This document shows, one piece after another, positions 45,790-55,407 of a stretch of 64,000 nt of DNA. Source of the stretch: PWXP01 sp040772845 (GTDB taxonomy: Bacteria > Planctomycetota > Planctomycetia > Pirellulales > Thermoguttaceae); NCBI GenBank assembly GCA_040772845.1, contig JAXGXG010000001.1, positions 3,224,001-3,288,000 of the forward strand. The letters run 5' to 3'. The translations under genes were made by a program, and so were the position numbers. The notes under the pieces were generated by a model. It saw only the letters and a program-made list of their open reading frames with translations. It was not told the DNA's origin and made no database searches. The first letter of the stretch is position 1. Each line of letters starts with the position of its first letter.

Positions 45790-47112
45790 ATGTCGAACGT
45801 GCACACTTCGTCGCAAGACAAAACAACCTCGCGTCGTGAGTTCCTTCAGAAATCGGCTACGTTGGCCGGCGCTGCTGCAGTGGCCAGCCTGCCGCTGGCG
45901 CGTGGCGCACATGCCGCGGGAAGCGATGTGATCAAGTTCGGCCTGATCGGTTGCGGCGGGCGCGGCTGCGGCGCCGCGCTGAACGCCATGAACGCCGGCC
46001 CCGATGTGCGTCTGGCGGCCATGGCCGACCTCTTCCCTGCAAAGGCGGAGGCAGGCCGGAAACGCCTGGCGGCAGGTCCCCGTGGCGAGCAGGTAACAGT
46101 GGACGACGACCACCTGTTCTCCGGTTTCGACGGGTACGAGCAGGTATTGGCCAGCGACATCGACGTGGCGGTTATCGCGGCCACCTCCCACTTCCATCCC
46201 CGCATGTTCGAAGCGGCCGTGAAGGCCGGCAAGCACATCTTCTGCGAGAAGCCGCACGCACTCGATGCGCCCGGCGCGAAGCGGGTTGCCGCCGCCTGCG
46301 AACTGGCCCGGCAGAACAAGCAGTGTGTCGTTTCGGGACTGGTGAATCGCTACAATCCGCGGGTGCGCGAGACGGTCAAACGAATCCACGACGGCGCGAT
46401 CGGCCGCATTACGACCGTGCACGAGGTCTATCGCAGTTCGCCTTACTGTATCCGCGATCGCGATCCGGCATGGACCGAGTTGGAATGGCAGTTCCACAAC
46501 TGGTACCATTTCCTCTGGCTGGCCGGCGACCAATGCCCGCAACAGTTGATCCACAGCATCGACGTAGGTGCATTCGCCATGCAAAACGAATGGCCCGTGA
46601 AGGCGTGGGGGCTCGGCGGTCGAGCCGCCTGCTTCGGCCCTCAGTACGGCGACCTGTTCGACCACCAGTCTGTCGTGTTCGAATATGCCGACGGGAAACG
46701 CATGTACGGGCTGTGTCGCAACCAACTCGGCGTTCAGAACGAGCGGGCCGACTTCGTCTACGGCGCCAAGGGAACGGCCGATATCCGCAAAGGACGGATC
46801 GAAGGCGAGACCAACTGGAAGTACGAAGGCGAAAACGTGAACCCGTTCGACGTCGAGCACCAGGAACTATTCGCGGCCGTTCGCAGTGGTGAGGTGATCA
46901 ACAATGCCAACTACATGGTCGGCAGCAGCCTGATGGCCCTGCTCGCACAAACCGTCTGCCAGACTGGGCAGGAGATGACCTGGGAACAGATCGTTGAATC
47001 GGAAACCAGCGTGGAACTCCCACGATACGCGTGGGACGTCGAGCCGCCGGTCAAGCCGAACGAACGAGGCGACTATGACGTTGCCATTCCAGGCATTGCG
47101 AAGTACGCTTGA
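45790..47112 (+). CDS. Tat-exported Gfo/Idh/MocA family oxidoreductase
   Basis: 440 aa. Twin-arginine leader TSRREFLQKSATLAG, cleaved near AHAAG. The Rossmann motif KFGLIGCGGRGCGAAL (about 50-64) binds NAD(P). The family EKP signature is in HIFCEKPHALDAPGAK (about 155). The catalytic His region follows (CPQQLIHSIDVGAFAM). The C-terminal alpha/beta domain holds YGAKGTADIRKG and the ending PPVKPNERGDYDVAIPG, typical of planctomycete exported members. It probably oxidises or isomerises a sugar, with cofactor loaded before Tat export. AAGGAG lies 8 nt before ATG 45790. Confidence 0.92.
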   Translation: MSNVHTSSQDKTTSRREFLQKSATLAGAAAVASLPLARGAHAAGSDVIKFGLIGCGGRGCGAALNAMNAGPDVRLAAMADLFPAKAEAGRKRLAAGPRGEQVTVDDDHLFSGFDGYEQVLASDIDVAVIAATSHFHPRMFEAAVKAGKHIFCEKPHALDAPGAKRVAAACELARQNKQCVVSGLVNRYNPRVRETVKRIHDGAIGRITTVHEVYRSSPYCIRDRDPAWTELEWQFHNWYHFLWLAGDQCPQQLIHSIDVGAFAMQNEWPVKAWGLGGRAACFGPQYGDLFDHQSVVFEYADGKRMYGLCRNQLGVQNERADFVYGAKGTADIRKGRIEGETNWKYEGENVNPFDVEHQELFAAVRSGEVINNANYMVGSSLMALLAQTVCQTGQEMTWEQIVESETSVELPRYAWDVEPPVKPNERGDYDVAIPGIAKYA

Positions 47113-47159
47113 TGAGTCGTCGAAAGTAACTACAACAGCGCCCCTCCGAAGCCACAACC

Positions 47160-47933
47160 ATGAAATACTCTCTATCGCTCGCCCTGGCCCTGCTCAGCAC
47201 GTGCTCCAACCTCATCGCCGCCGAAACGATCCACTGCAACGGCGAATTCCGCCATCACCTGCAGGGATTTGCGGCGGACGACAACGCGATTTACTGGTCG
47301 TTCACCTCCGTTCTTCTGAAAACGGACAAGACGGGCAAGCCGATTCTGCGGTGCGATGTCGCCAGCCATCATGGCGACTGCTGTATCCATGACGGCAAGC
47401 TGTACGTCGCTGTCGATCGGAAGTTTGCGGGAGCAAAGGACGAGGAGTATTTCATCTACGTCTATGACTGCCACGATCTCGCCTTCATGCGGCGCATCCC
47501 CGTCCTGGAAGGCGGCGGAGGGGTTGACGGCATTGTGTTCGTCAAGGGCTTCTTCTACCTGGCCGAAGGAAAGCCGCGCGACAGCGAGCAGCCGTTCAAC
47601 CGGGTCCATAAGTTCACACCCGACTTCCAGCAGAAGGTCACCACGTTCAAGGTCCCGGGAAAGACCTCGTACGGCGTCCAGGCAATGACCTATGCAGGCG
47701 GTTGGTTCTGGCTGGGCACCTACGGGTTAGGCACGATCCAGGCAGACGAAGACTTCCGCGTAGTTGCCGAGCGGCTGCTCGGCGGGTCGGTGGGCATCTA
47801 TCCGCTGCCTCCGTCCGAGAAGGGCGAAGTCCGATTGATGATTGCCAAACATATCAAGAAGGACAACGGCATGTGTGCCGCTACGGCAGCGCCTGCCGTA
47901 TTCCGCAACGGCAAGCTGGTTTGGGAAGACTAG
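47160..47933 (+). CDS. Secreted hypothetical protein, propeller-like
   Basis: 257 aa. Signal peptide KYSLSLALALLSTCSNLIAA. The rest has four or five repeated strand blocks of the type GFAADDNAIYWSFTSVLLKTD, CCIHDGKLYVAVD, DGIVFVKGFFYLAEG, AMTYAGGWFWLGTYG, spaced about 45-60 residues. This pattern suits a beta-propeller with few blades. No catalytic motif is seen. It lies 47 bp after the oxidoreductase and 48 bp before the GH13-like gene, so it is probably part of the same transcript. The ribosome-binding site is weak. Confidence 0.65.
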   Translation: MKYSLSLALALLSTCSNLIAAETIHCNGEFRHHLQGFAADDNAIYWSFTSVLLKTDKTGKPILRCDVASHHGDCCIHDGKLYVAVDRKFAGAKDEEYFIYVYDCHDLAFMRRIPVLEGGGGVDGIVFVKGFFYLAEGKPRDSEQPFNRVHKFTPDFQQKVTTFKVPGKTSYGVQAMTYAGGWFWLGTYGLGTIQADEDFRVVAERLLGGSVGIYPLPPSEKGEVRLMIAKHIKKDNGMCAATAAPAVFRNGKLVWED

Positions 47934-47981
47934 CTTGTCCTACTGCCGGAACCAATTTTCTTTCCAGGACTATGGAGTGTT

Positions 47982-50900
47982 ATGCGAAACGTTGCTTTCT
48001 TGATCTTGTGGACCTGCTTTTTGGTGGGCATGGGCATTGCCGGCTCTGAAGCGGAAGAACTCCCGCTGCGCGATACGCCGGAGGGGAAGGTGTTCGGTAC
48101 GGACCGGTTCGCCGTCCGGCTCGATCCGGCGACCGGCTGGGCGACCGACGTGCTGTGCGATGGACAGTGTATCGTCAACCTGCCGGAAACGAGGCAGGTG
48201 TTCGACCTCAAAGACGGCGACCGGTGGGTTACCGGCAGCGGCGCGCCCATCGAAGGCTGCGGAATTGAACGGCTCGGCCCGGACGCCATTCGAAGCTGCA
48301 TGAAGGTGGGCGATTGGTCCATCGCCGTGTGCGTGCAGCTTCTCCCCGACCAGCGGATGCTGCGTCGCTGGTTCGAGATCGCGTGGAATGGCGCCGGGGA
48401 TCGCAAGATCAAAGGGTTCTGGTTCCAGGGCGGGCAGTTCTCGCTGGGCGAACAGGGTAGCTACTTCTGCCCCGGCCACTATCCGCCGCATCGCGTTGCC
48501 GCCGGCGAACTGGTTGCCGGACGCAAAGACAACGCCGGCCCCAGCCCGCATCCGATCCTCGCAGATAACGGCGACGGTTGGTCCGCACTCTGGATGCTGG
48601 ACGAATCGCGCAGCTATTCCGATCGCGGCAGTAGCGGCCTCACCCAAAGCGAAGACGCAATTCGGGTGACCTACGGACTGAATGTGTTGGGCTACGCGCG
48701 TCCGGGAGTTACCCAGCAGGTGGGTGACGGCTGGCTATGGCTGCGGCCGAACGACGCAGAGACCGCCCTGCGCCGTATGCCGGAGTGGTTCCGAGTGGTC
48801 GGCCAGACAACGCCGGAAGGCCGCCCCGACTGGCTGAAGCGGGTTGTCCTCTACTCGTTCCATCCGGGCGGCACCATCGGCTCGCAATGCCGCGATCTGG
48901 GCGGCTTCCAACCGGCAACGGAATTGCTCGACCATATCAATCGCCTTGGCTGCAACGCCATCTGGCTGATGCCGCTGGAAGACAAGTCCATCTACTGGCC
49001 GCGCGACTACTACAAGTTTCAGGAAGGGCTGGGCACGCCCGACGACTACAAGGCGCTAACGGCCAAGGCCCATGCACTCGGCATGCGCGTATGGCAGGAT
49101 TGTGTTCCCCACGGAGGAAGCAACGAGTTCCCACGAGCCAAGCAGCATCCGGAATGGCTTGCACAAAACGAAGACGGTTCCACGCTCCACTACTGGTGCT
49201 TCGATTTCAACTGGCCCACGTGGCTCGACTACATGAGCGACGTGGTCACCTTCTACACACGGGAATACGGGCTCGACGGGTTCCGGATCGACGCATGCGG
49301 CGGCAGCAAGATTCCGAACTGGAATCCGGCCATTCCGTACGCAAGGGCCAGCCACGCCCAACTTCAAGGCGGATTGGCCATGCAACGCGCGTTGCGAAAA
49401 GCCGTTCGCGCCGTCCGGCCCGACGGCGCGAATCTGGCCGAGGTGGGCGGCAGTATCCACGGAACGGTGAGCGATTCGACCTACGATTTCGCCTTATGCT
49501 ACCACGTGATGCACGATTTCCGCCGAACGCCGGCGGGAATGTTCGTGCAAAACCTGCGACGCTGGCTGCACGAACAGCAGTACGCCGAGGCGCCCGATCT
49601 GGTGCGGATGCGGCATCTCGAAAGCCACGACAGCCTCCGGTCGAGCCTTTGGTACGGCGCACGCCCTCAGCGGGCCCTGGTGGCGCTCATCGCCTGGATC
49701 CACGGCATTCCCATGGTCTATCACGAGATGGAGGACGGCCACTTCGATGCCTACAGAACCATCTTCTACGTTCGCCGCCATGTGCCGGAACTCAGCCACG
49801 GCGCGGCCGACTACCTGAGCGTCACGGCGGCCGAAGGCGTGTTCGCCTGCCTGCGGACCGGCGCCGTGCCAACGCAAGATTCGACGCGATGGCGCGCCGA
49901 CTACGCGTGGGATACCTCGCCGAAGTGTTCGGAGCGTGCGTCCGTCGTGTTGGTCAATTTGAACGGACAGCCGGTCAACGGAGAGGTGTCGCTATCGGCG
50001 GCGTCCTTGCCCGAGCCGCTTCGCGACGCACAGTCGGCCCGGGACCTGATGACTGGTGAAACGTTGCCTGCAAGGCACGACAGTGGCGCACTGAAGTTGG
50101 CCGTCGAACTACCGCCCTTCGGCTACACCGTGCTGCGACTGGACAGTGCGAAGCTGCCGGCGCTGCCGCCTTTGCCGTGTGCCTCGGACAAACAACCGGT
50201 GCAGGATAAGCCGTTGCCCGCGGAGCACTGGGAGATTGCCACCGAATCCGGCTCGCTGCGGATCGATCCGGCCACGGGACTTGCCTCGGCATGGCAGAAG
50301 GATGGACAGACGCTGGCCGGCCCGATGGACCTTGCCCTGCCGGCCGACATGGTTCAAACCGACACCAAGGCCGTCTGCCGGAAGATTGATGACGGTATCG
50401 AGGTCACCCGGTCGTTCGGGCCGAGCACGCTCAAGCTGCGTTACTCGCCGTCGCCGCAAGGGGGCGTCGAGGTGCGGGCCGTATGGGAAGGCGACGTGCC
50501 AGGCGACGCTGCAATCGTGTTCGACACGTCCGGTGCGACCGCCTGGCAGGTGCAAACGGCCGAAGGCCTGTTCGCCTCGCCGTTTCGCGTGCGTCATCCG
50601 GAATGCGACGGGGTCGTCGGATCGATCTACCGGCTGCCGCAAGGAACGGCCGTCTTGTGGGATTCGCGGCAGCATCCCTTCGGGCTCTCTTCCGAGCACG
50701 CCTGGCTGGCCGCCGTTTCGGCCCAAGGGCAAGCGGTGTTCGTCTTGGATCCTTCCTGCTTGCCCGGCTACGTGCAGGTGTTGGAGCGTATTGGCTCGTC
50801 GCACGGCATGAAGGTGCTCATGGCATGGCGCAACCGTGAAGACGGCATCGACCTTGGCAATGATGAGATTCGCTTCCACTTGACTACCTCCGCCCCGGCG

Positions 50901-52220
50901 GAACGTGCAGACGATCTGACCGGCGACCGGCGGCTTCAACTGGTCGGTGGCGGCTGGGAGTTCCAGAACACACACTATCGGGCTCGCGTTGCACGGACGG
51001 GCGCACTGGCCGGACTGTGGCGCAAGGAAGGCGACGGCTGGCAGCCGATACTCCAAAACGGCGGCGTCTATACCGACCGTGGATTCGGCAGCGATGTCCG
51101 CTACGCCCAGGAGAACGACGTCGAAGCCAGTGCAAGGTGGGAGCGGCACGGTTCCCAGTTGAAGCTCTGCGTGCATGGTGCGATGCGCGGCTTCGGCCGG
51201 TTCGAGAAGATGTATCATCCGGTCCGCTTCTACTGCGAGTATACATTCGACGACGAGCCGGCCTTTCGCTATGCCTGTGCAGTCCAGCCGGAGACCGCGC
51301 CTGCCGGCGACTACGCCTTCCTCTCGCTTCTGTTGCAAACCGAGGGCGCCAATCGTATCACGTTTACCGATGCCGAGGGTGTCTTTCTGACCGGCCAGTG
51401 CGAAAACCGCAATGAACGCTTCGCCCAACTCGCCAAGAGCACAGCGCCCCAGCGATTACCGACCGACCTGCGGCTGCTCAATGACCGGAGACTCCTGTTG
51501 CACCTTGGGGAAATCGCGTGGTTGGGCGTGAAGCCGCAGAACGTCTTCATGCATGGCGACGATTTGCATCTGGCGTGGATGGACGGCAACCCCCAGCAGC
51601 AAGACACACGGCAGTGGTCTGGCATCACCTGCTCGATCGCGTGCGAAGACGCAGTGGCGAAACCCGCAGACCAGCTGCCACTCGTCGTTGCTGACGAGGA
51701 AGCGTTGCTCCGCAACGGCTCGTTCGATTCGGCCGGGGCATGCGACGTTGTACTGCTGTCGACTGGCCAACGGCTGGGCCGGCGCGATGGTGGCGATGAC
51801 GCATGGACCTTGCCTCCCCATGCCGCTTACGTCACCGAAGACGGTAACCGCTGCGCGATGGTCGAGGGCGATGGGCAATCGTATCGGTTGATCCGCCAGA
51901 CGCTACCGTTCAAGGCCTTCGAACCTGGTTCGAAGTGGCGGCTCAGCGCCCGGATGAAAGGGCAAGCAGTGGAACCGGGTGACCCGAATTGGAAGACGGC
52001 CGCCCTCCGATGGGCCGTTTCGGTCGACGGCTCCACGCAATACGCCACGGCCAGCCTCCCCAATGGCGACAGCGACTGGCAAACAATAGGGGTGGAGTTG
52101 ACCGTGCCCGACGGTGCAATTAGGGTAGCAGTCGAGGCAGGCCTCAACGGCAACAAGGGAAGAGTGTGGATTGACGACGTGCGTATCGAAAGGCTCGATG
52201 GGCCCTCAGCAAGGAGATGA
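47982..52220 (+). CDS. Large secreted GH13-like glycoside hydrolase
   Basis: 1412 aa; GGAG lies before ATG 47982. Signal peptide to about residue 24. Residues about 30-260 are a beta-rich N-domain. Residues about 285-600 are an alpha-amylase-type (GH13-like) barrel: NRLGCNAIWLMPLED, GMRVWQDCVPHG (region I, with the usual D), LDGFRIDACG (region II, nucleophile D437), LAEVGG (region III, acid E487) and RHLESHDSL (region IV, H549-D550). Region I lacks the usual NH. Residues about 620-1230 are further beta-sandwich modules, possibly a second catalytic-like or binding half. The C-terminal 150 aa resemble a carbohydrate-binding sandwich (GDPNWKTAALRWAVSVDGS). The fit to a named GH13 subfamily is unclear. 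Confidence 0.8.
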   Translation: MRNVAFLILWTCFLVGMGIAGSEAEELPLRDTPEGKVFGTDRFAVRLDPATGWATDVLCDGQCIVNLPETRQVFDLKDGDRWVTGSGAPIEGCGIERLGPDAIRSCMKVGDWSIAVCVQLLPDQRMLRRWFEIAWNGAGDRKIKGFWFQGGQFSLGEQGSYFCPGHYPPHRVAAGELVAGRKDNAGPSPHPILADNGDGWSALWMLDESRSYSDRGSSGLTQSEDAIRVTYGLNVLGYARPGVTQQVGDGWLWLRPNDAETALRRMPEWFRVVGQTTPEGRPDWLKRVVLYSFHPGGTIGSQCRDLGGFQPATELLDHINRLGCNAIWLMPLEDKSIYWPRDYYKFQEGLGTPDDYKALTAKAHALGMRVWQDCVPHGGSNEFPRAKQHPEWLAQNEDGSTLHYWCFDFNWPTWLDYMSDVVTFYTREYGLDGFRIDACGGSKIPNWNPAIPYARASHAQLQGGLAMQRALRKAVRAVRPDGANLAEVGGSIHGTVSDSTYDFALCYHVMHDFRRTPAGMFVQNLRRWLHEQQYAEAPDLVRMRHLESHDSLRSSLWYGARPQRALVALIAWIHGIPMVYHEMEDGHFDAYRTIFYVRRHVPELSHGAADYLSVTAAEGVFACLRTGAVPTQDSTRWRADYAWDTSPKCSERASVVLVNLNGQPVNGEVSLSAASLPEPLRDAQSARDLMTGETLPARHDSGALKLAVELPPFGYTVLRLDSAKLPALPPLPCASDKQPVQDKPLPAEHWEIATESGSLRIDPATGLASAWQKDGQTLAGPMDLALPADMVQTDTKAVCRKIDDGIEVTRSFGPSTLKLRYSPSPQGGVEVRAVWEGDVPGDAAIVFDTSGATAWQVQTAEGLFASPFRVRHPECDGVVGSIYRLPQGTAVLWDSRQHPFGLSSEHAWLAAVSAQGQAVFVLDPSCLPGYVQVLERIGSSHGMKVLMAWRNREDGIDLGNDEIRFHLTTSAPAERADDLTGDRRLQLVGGGWEFQNTHYRARVARTGALAGLWRKEGDGWQPILQNGGVYTDRGFGSDVRYAQENDVEASARWERHGSQLKLCVHGAMRGFGRFEKMYHPVRFYCEYTFDDEPAFRYACAVQPETAPAGDYAFLSLLLQTEGANRITFTDAEGVFLTGQCENRNERFAQLAKSTAPQRLPTDLRLLNDRRLLLHLGEIAWLGVKPQNVFMHGDDLHLAWMDGNPQQQDTRQWSGITCSIACEDAVAKPADQLPLVVADEEALLRNGSFDSAGACDVVLLSTGQRLGRRDGGDDAWTLPPHAAYVTEDGNRCAMVEGDGQSYRLIRQTLPFKAFEPGSKWRLSARMKGQAVEPGDPNWKTAALRWAVSVDGSTQYATASLPNGDSDWQTIGVELTVPDGAIRVAVEAGLNGNKGRVWIDDVRIERLDGPSARR

Positions 52221-52257
52221 ACGTGCACCAAAGCATTTCCGAAGGAGCGGTACAGAC

Positions 52258-54933
52258 ATGATGACGTTCAGCACACGCGTGGGAACCGTTCTGACTGCTG
52301 CATTATTGGCATTGTTCTGCACAAACGCCACTCGGACGTTTGGAGCGGAATCTCTGGTGCTGGAATCGCCGAAGGTTCGCTTCAGCATCGCCCCCGACTC
52401 CGGGGCCTACGAACTGACCGACAAACGCACCGGTGTGACATGGTCGAGCAACCCGCGCGAACTGCGTCTGGGTACCGTTTCGCTGACCGACGGCAAGGCT
52501 ATCCGTACCGTTGCGCTCGAGCGATTCCGGGCAACGGCCGGCGACCATGTCATCGAGCTGGTCCATCCGCTGCCCGATGTCGAAGGGAGCACGCTCACCG
52601 TACACGTGGAACTGCTGCCGAACGGCGAAACGCTCCGCATGTCGGCAACCAGCGACGATGCGAGGCTCGGCCGTATTCGCCTGCTGGACGATGCCCTGTG
52701 GGTCAGTGATCGTGATGGCGGCGGTATTCTGATACCGGTACGGCTCGGCCTGTTTATTCCTGCCGATCACGGCAAGGCGTTTCATCGCGACTTCCCCACG
52801 TCGGGATATGAAGGCTGCCATGCGGAGATGGTTGGCTTGTTCAAAGGCGACTCCGTGGCACTCATCACATGGCGCGATGCGGATTCGGTATTCCGTCTTC
52901 GGAGCGTTACGGACGACTGCCCTGTGGCCGGAGCGAAGCAGGCTTTGCTCCCAGGCTTGGAACTGTCGCCCAAAACGGCCACGTTCGACATCCGACTGTT
53001 GGGCCGTGCAACGTTGGGTGAATTGGCCCAAGCCTATCGCGCCGTGGCAAGCGAAAAGGGCTACCTTGTTCCCTGGAAAGAGAAATGTGCCGAACTGTCG
53101 CGCAGGGAATCGTTGTTCGGGGCATCGAACTTCAAGCTTTGGACGTGCCTGAACCGGCGGATGAACGAGGAGAGTACGGAAGAAGAATCGGTCGAGGTCA
53201 AATGGACGTTCGACCAGGCCGCCAAGATTGCCGAACACTTGAAGAACGACCTGGAAATCGACCGCATGCTGTTCATCCTCGGCGGCTGGACAAACGGTGG
53301 TTACGACTGCCGCCATCCCGACAACATGCCAGCCGCGCCCGAATGCGGCGGGAACGAAGCGTTGGCCGACTGCGCCCGCCGGGTCGCCCAGTTGGGATAT
53401 ACGCTGTGCCTCCACGACAACTACCAGGACATGTACCGCGACGCGCCCTCCTGGAGTGAGGACTGGCTCATGAAGGACCGTGCCGGGAACATCCGCAAGG
53501 GTGGTCGCTGGCTCGGCGGCCGGGCCTATCTGACATGCTCGAAGAAGGCCCTGGAGCTTGCCCAGCGCCCGCAGAACCTGCCCGAAGTGAAGAAGGTGGT
53601 CGATCCGGGAGCGTATTTCATCGATACGACGTTCGCCGTCGGCCTGCAAGAGTGCTTCCATCCGCAACACCCGCTCACCCGCGACGACGACATGCACTGG
53701 AAGCAGGAGTTGTCGCGTTACGCCCGCAGCCAGTTCGGTATTTTCGGTTCCGAATGCGGCCGGGAATGGGCCATTCCCTGTGCCGATTTCTTCGAGGGGC
53801 TTTCCGGCGTGAGTGGCCGGCACTATCACAATGCCGATCTTCTGGATCAGTTGGGCGCGGATCCGTTGCCCATCTTCGAGATGATCTACCACGACTGTAT
53901 CCAGATCTACGGCAAATACGGATACAACGCGGAGCAGGCGGCAGACTACGTACTGCATCACCTTCTGGTCGCGCGCCCGCTGAACTACCACAAGATACCG
54001 TCGGGCCTTTACTGGCAGGCTACCCAAGACGATGACTCACTTCCCGTTGAGGTAGGCGTGGCAAGTTTCGAGCCGATGGACTCGAACCGATTCCGCATTC
54101 GCTACCGGTGGAAGGTTGAGAAACCTATCGCCGACTCATGGCGAGCATTTGTGCATTTCACCGCCCCCAGTGGGCGAATCCTCTTCCAGGGAGACTTCGT
54201 GCCGGCCCCCGCCACGAACCAATGGCAGCCGGGCGAGGTTGTGACAGGACCGTTTGACGTTACCGTGCCGAAACTCGATCCAGGTCCCGTCGATATCCGC
54301 GTGGGGCTGTTCCGTCCCGGGGCCGACGTGCGCGCCATCCTCCAGGGCCAGGACGACGGGGAACGCCGTTACGTGGTCGGCCGGCTGCAACTGGGCAGCG
54401 ACGGCATTCGTTTCGAAGAAGTGACGCCGGACTCCCAACCTGAGGCGGAAGGTCTGTTCGTCCGTGCCGACAACGGCTGGGCCGAAGGGCTCCATCCGCT
54501 CGATCGGTTCATCAAGAACACGCACGAAATCCTCTCGCCCCTGAACCGGCTCACCTCGCAGATGTTGTTGACCGACTACCAGCGACTCACCCCAGACGGC
54601 CAGGTACGTCGCAGCGTGTTCGGCGACGGGCAGATCGAGATCGTGGTCAACCTGGGCGAGAACGACTACTCGTATCACTCCGAGCGATGGGGCGACGTCA
54701 TTCTCCCGCCTAAGGGATTCCTGGCGCACGCGCCGGAGTTCCTCGCCTTCTCGGCCAAACAGTTCCGCGGCCTCGACTACGTGGACGCACCGCTGTTCAC
54801 AGTCCAGAGTCTCGACGGCAAGCCGTTGGAGCAGTCAGCCCAGGTGCGTGTCTATCACGGCTTCGGCGACGCCCGCCTCTGCTGGAACAACCGCACACTG
54901 GACGTCCCGCGACAAAGCACCATCGAGAAGTGA
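52258..54933 (+). CDS. Large secreted glycosidase-like enzyme (DUF5696/GH101-like barrel)
   Basis: 891 aa from ATG 52258 (GGAG 10 nt upstream; ATG 52261 adjacent). Signal peptide ends TFGAE. Residues about 25-260 are a beta-sandwich (VLESPKVRFSIAPDSGAYELTD). The barrel covers about 280-600: EVKWTFDQAAKIAEHL, DRMLFILGGWTNGGYDCRHPD, GYTLCLHDNYQDMY, WLMKDRAGNIRKG, DPGAYFIDTTFAVGLQECF, FGIFGSECGREWAIP and PIFEMIYHD. The order of barrel strands with Asp/Glu at FIDTT and SECGREW suits the GH101/DUF5696-type retaining glycosidases. Residues about 600-891 are beta-rich. Start is 37 bp after the GH13-like stop. The substrate is unknown. Confidence 0.65.
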   Translation: MMTFSTRVGTVLTAALLALFCTNATRTFGAESLVLESPKVRFSIAPDSGAYELTDKRTGVTWSSNPRELRLGTVSLTDGKAIRTVALERFRATAGDHVIELVHPLPDVEGSTLTVHVELLPNGETLRMSATSDDARLGRIRLLDDALWVSDRDGGGILIPVRLGLFIPADHGKAFHRDFPTSGYEGCHAEMVGLFKGDSVALITWRDADSVFRLRSVTDDCPVAGAKQALLPGLELSPKTATFDIRLLGRATLGELAQAYRAVASEKGYLVPWKEKCAELSRRESLFGASNFKLWTCLNRRMNEESTEEESVEVKWTFDQAAKIAEHLKNDLEIDRMLFILGGWTNGGYDCRHPDNMPAAPECGGNEALADCARRVAQLGYTLCLHDNYQDMYRDAPSWSEDWLMKDRAGNIRKGGRWLGGRAYLTCSKKALELAQRPQNLPEVKKVVDPGAYFIDTTFAVGLQECFHPQHPLTRDDDMHWKQELSRYARSQFGIFGSECGREWAIPCADFFEGLSGVSGRHYHNADLLDQLGADPLPIFEMIYHDCIQIYGKYGYNAEQAADYVLHHLLVARPLNYHKIPSGLYWQATQDDDSLPVEVGVASFEPMDSNRFRIRYRWKVEKPIADSWRAFVHFTAPSGRILFQGDFVPAPATNQWQPGEVVTGPFDVTVPKLDPGPVDIRVGLFRPGADVRAILQGQDDGERRYVVGRLQLGSDGIRFEEVTPDSQPEAEGLFVRADNGWAEGLHPLDRFIKNTHEILSPLNRLTSQMLLTDYQRLTPDGQVRRSVFGDGQIEIVVNLGENDYSYHSERWGDVILPPKGFLAHAPEFLAFSAKQFRGLDYVDAPLFTVQSLDGKPLEQSAQVRVYHGFGDARLCWNNRTLDVPRQSTIEK

Positions 54934-55034
54934 ACCGCCGACCGGCGATGACGGCATATCGGATTTGCAGTTGGAAGATCGGCTCCGAGCACGTAGCTGA
55001 CACGCCCTTTCGTGGCAACGTACTGTCGAGTCAG

Positions 55035-55286
55035 TCCCGAAGGGACGAACCTAAACAAGCCCAGGGTGGAGCCGATGCGAGGAACGAGCGAGGCGCAACG
55101 CTGGGTTGCAAGAACAACGCAAAACGGAAGCCCAAGGGGCTGGCCCTAATGGTAACGTTGATGTCCAAGCATTAGGGCCGCCCCGATTGGGGCTATTGTT
55201 CGTGGGATACTCCTACCCGGGGTTGCCCGGCGTTCGTTCCTCACGCCGCTCCACCCCGGGCTGATTTAGGGTTGTGCCTTCGGCAC
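55035..55286. repeat. Large imperfect inverted repeat (about 74-nt arms)
   Basis: The left arm 55035-55108 and right arm 55213-55286 are reverse complements with roughly three quarters identity; both contain CCGAAGG, then AGCCC-GGGTGGAGC, then GAGGAACGA. Between them sit a smaller 9-bp inverted repeat (GGCCCTAAT 55142-55150 / ATTAGGGCC 55171-55179) and a GCCCC-GATT-GGGGC hairpin (55180-55193). No ORF is plausible. It may be a mobile palindromic element, or decayed structured RNA. Confidence 0.6.
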
Positions 55287-55321
55287 GAAAGGCCGCATAA
55301 GCTCGGGTACGATGCACAGGC

Positions 55322-55359
55322 GTTCCCCCGGCCCGGCTATCGGCATCCGGGCCGGGGTG
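55322..55359. repeat. 38-bp dispersed hairpin repeat, copy A
   Basis: An identical 38-bp sequence occurs at 62169-62206. The core is CCCCGGCCCGG, loop CTATCGGCAT, CCGGGCCGGGG: an 11-bp GC-only stem. It lies 48 nt beyond the stop of the minus-strand nuclease-like gene. Confidence 0.85.
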
Positions 55360-55407
55360 ACTTCCAGAGAAGGCCGGTTTCCTCGGGAGCGAGTTGGTAG
55401 GCGGTGT

